NCBI GenBank assembly: GCA_002366635.1
Contig: DFBN01000098.1
Span: forward strand, 13,680 to 29,072
Direction of reading: 5' to 3'
From: Caldifarciminota bacterium UBA3079
Lineage (GTDB): Bacteria > Hydrothermota > Tepidihabitantia > Tepidihabitantales > Tepidihabitantaceae
DNA: 15,393 bases
Shown here piece by piece: positions 14,452-15,393 of this stretch. How positions within the stretch are numbered: the first letter of the stretch is position 1; each line of letters begins with the position of its first letter. The translations under genes and the position numbers were made by a program. The notes under the pieces are model-generated. The model was given only the letters and a program-made list of their open reading frames with translations, was not told where the DNA came from and did not search any database.

Positions 14452-14468
14452 GAAATGAGACGATTCAT

Positions 14469-14552
14469 GCCGAGGTGGCGGAATTGGCAGACGCGCTAGC
14501 CTCAGGAGTTAGTGGGCGCAAGCCTATGGGGGTTCAAATCCCCCCCTCGGCA
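14469..14552 (+). tRNA. tRNA-Leu (anticodon CAG)
   Basis: A complete class II cloverleaf of 84 nt. The acceptor stem is GCCGAGG (14469-14475) with CCTCGGC (14545-14551) and discriminator A. The anticodon stem CTAGC/GTTAG encloses loop CTCAGGA with anticodon CAG at 14503-14505. A long variable arm (GTGGGCGCAAGCCTAT region) is typical of tRNA-Leu, and the T-loop is GTTCAAATC. The 3' CCA is not encoded, so it must be added by CCA transferase. The anticodon reads CTG codons. Confidence 0.97.
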
Positions 14553-14553
14553 C

Positions 14554-14582
14554 TTGACCCACGCTATACTTTAATGTATCTT
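14554..14582 (+). promoter_or_regulatory. Candidate promoter for the HARE-HTH gene
   Basis: TTGACC (14554-14559) starts two bases after the tRNA, followed by 17 bp and TATCTT (14577-14582). The leader would be about 50 nt and would contain the half-sites at 14593 and 14614. A weaker alternative -10 (TATACT) lies within the spacer at 14565-14570. The match is moderate. Confidence 0.45.
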
Positions 14583-14620
14583 TAAGTCTACTATGTATAT
14601 GTCTATGCACCATTATACAT
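14574..14620 (+). promoter_or_regulatory. Operator-like half-sites ATGTATc / ATGTATA / TATACAT
   Basis: ATGTATC at 14574-14580, ATGTATA at 14593-14599, and its inverted complement TATACAT at 14614-14620 are spaced 19 and 21 bp apart, near two helical turns each. The last two form a 7-bp inverted repeat with a 14-nt loop. The first overlaps the -10 box. The arrangement would suit autoregulation by the DNA-binding protein encoded just downstream. Confidence 0.35.
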
Positions 14621-14639
14621 CTAACAAAAGGAGAAAAAG

Positions 14640-15077
14640 ATGAGAAAAGCCAGCCTCATGACGATTACTGAGGAAATAGGAAAAGTCCTTGAGAAAAACC
14701 TGCGGGTTGAACTTCTTAAAGAACGGGAAGCGCAGCTCCAGAAAGAACTGGAAAGCGTTCAAAGACAGCTGAACATGCTTGGGACTACAGCCCCGAAACC
14801 AAAACCTATCGTCCCGCAAAAACCCAGACCTGCATCGAGAACCCAGCGGCCGGTCTTTCGTTCCAGACCGATACAGAAAAGCGCCCGTGCCCTGATTATC
14901 GAAACCATGAAACGGACCAAGCGACCTATGACCGTGAAGGAACTAACCAGGGCACTGCTGAGGAGAGGCTTCAAATCAACCCGTAAGCGCCCGAGGAAAA
15001 CTATAGATTCGGCCTTGAGAAACAATCCGGCCTGCTTCAGAAAGACCGCGCCCAGCACATTCAGGCTCATCAAATAG
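14640..15077 (+). CDS. Coiled-coil protein with C-terminal HARE-type winged-helix DNA-binding domain
   Basis: 145 residues starting at ATG 14640 after AAAAGGAG. Residues 11-47 (EEIGKVLEKNLRVELLKERE onward) form a heptad-rich coiled coil suited to dimerisation. Residues 49-80 are a Pro/Arg/Lys-rich, probably disordered linker (PKPKPIVPQKPRP). Residues 82-145 match the HB1/ASXL/restriction-endonuclease HTH (HARE-HTH) winged-helix pattern: ALIIETMKR, the MTVKELTRALLRRGF helix-turn-helix, TIDSALRNNPACF, and a wing ending STFRLIK. HARE domains occur in RNA polymerase delta, some nucleases and chromatin proteins, and bind DNA or associate with transcription. No catalytic domain is present, so a regulator or nucleoid-associated role is likely. 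It sits directly after tRNA-Leu with its own promoter and possible operators. The target is unknown. Confidence 0.8.
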   Translation: MRKASLMTITEEIGKVLEKNLRVELLKEREAQLQKELESVQRQLNMLGTTAPKPKPIVPQKPRPASRTQRPVFRSRPIQKSARALIIETMKRTKRPMTVKELTRALLRRGFKSTRKRPRKTIDSALRNNPACFRKTAPSTFRLIK

Positions 15078-15393
15078 CGGTCCGGGTATCCGGTTGTCGG
15101 CCATTAGCTGACAGCATTTGACATTCACCTGCTTTCCGCAAAGTGGGGGACCTCACTGCGGAGAAGAACGCTGGCCCGGTTTTCTATCCTCCACATCTAG
15201 GCGGAGAGATTTTCCCGGCATGGATTCTGGAATAAAACCCGAAAAGGCTTCAGGGATGGGTTCAAGAATACAATCGGGGTCAGTTGCACCTTTACATCCA
15301 ACGATTGAACCAGGAGAGATTTCTGGAAGCATAGCTTGAGGAATATCTCCGAGCATTCTGGGATTGGTATTTCCGAGCATTTCTTAATAGAAA
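15078..15393. other. No convincing gene; hairpin and proline-rich repetitive traces
   Basis: This 316-base end segment has no gene I can support. A GC-rich imperfect hairpin (CCGCA at 15136-15140 pairing with TGCGG at 15157-15161, with inner GTGGG/CTCAC) might end the HARE-HTH transcript but lacks a T-tract. On the minus strand from 15380 a 75-codon frame reads as Pro/Glu/Met/Ile-rich quasi-repeats (MLGNTNPRMLGDIPQAMLPE, then IPEAFSGFIPESMPGK), with ATGCTCGGA present twice 24 bp apart. It may be a decayed or non-coding repeat, or the end of something outside the window. The sequence unit at 15273-15290 containing GGGGTCAG is the kind often seen in dispersed repeats of uncultured bacteria. Confidence 0.4.

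Noticed and set aside
14530..14560. tRNA-Leu 3' end as an integration (attachment) site
   Set aside because: No second copy of the tRNA 3' sequence is visible downstream and no integrase is in the window.
1..15393. CRISPR arrays, IS elements, phage or defence modules
   Set aside because: No regularly spaced direct repeats, transposase, integrase or nuclease/ATPase pairs were found on either strand.

Overview
The window is a gene-dense (few gaps over 150 bp), roughly 50% GC stretch of a bacterial chromosome. It suggests a diderm bacterium from a poorly cultivated lineage, probably FCB-group or WOR-3/Stahlbacteria-like. The clues are a Pal-type OmpA domain on a putative lipoprotein that begins with a CAYFNTFYNA motif, two secreted proteins with C-terminal domains resembling type IX sorting/FlgD-like domains, a single-subunit-style pyr cluster with PyrK, and AAGGAG-type ribosome binding sites. 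This placement is inference from gene content; no marker phylogeny could be run.

Layout. 1-312: 3' end of a TldD/PmbA-family gene, convergent with a two-gene minus-strand unit (CvpA-like membrane protein and a DUF4177 protein, 320-1052). 1053-1151: a divergent promoter region carrying a striking dyad whose arms contain opposing -35 boxes. 1152-2432: one ORF joining a class II (rhamnulose-1-phosphate-aldolase-like) aldolase to a SpoU/TrmH RNA methyltransferase, the most unusual gene here. 2433-5765: a strong promoter followed by two exported proteins, an Asp-box beta-propeller-like protein and a gluzincin-type metalloprotease, both with C-terminal sorting-like domains. 5806-6123: a small helical protein. 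6120-10850 (minus): a tightly overlapped unit reading lipoprotein(TPR-Pal) > pyrK > pyrD > pyrF > pyrE, with TTGA start/stop overlaps and TTG starts. 10851-11008: divergent promoter region. 11009-13875: a complete TldD/PmbA(TldE) pair, then a terminator hairpin. 13976-14395: a two-TM protein with an acidic tail. 14469-14552: tRNA-Leu(CAG). 14640-15077: a coiled-coil plus HARE-type winged-helix DNA-binding protein preceded by operator-like half-sites. 15078-15393: no convincing gene, with proline-rich repetitive traces.

How the genes work together. pyrK, pyrD, pyrF and pyrE supply the last steps of UMP synthesis (dihydroorotate to UMP). The TldD/TldE pair is expected to form a zinc-dependent peptidase that degrades or matures unfolded peptides. 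The two exported proteins probably act outside the outer membrane. No CRISPR array, IS transposase, phage module or obvious defence system was found. The best candidates for something undescribed are the aldolase-SpoU fusion, the divergent dyad in front of it, and the possibly autoregulated HARE-HTH gene.
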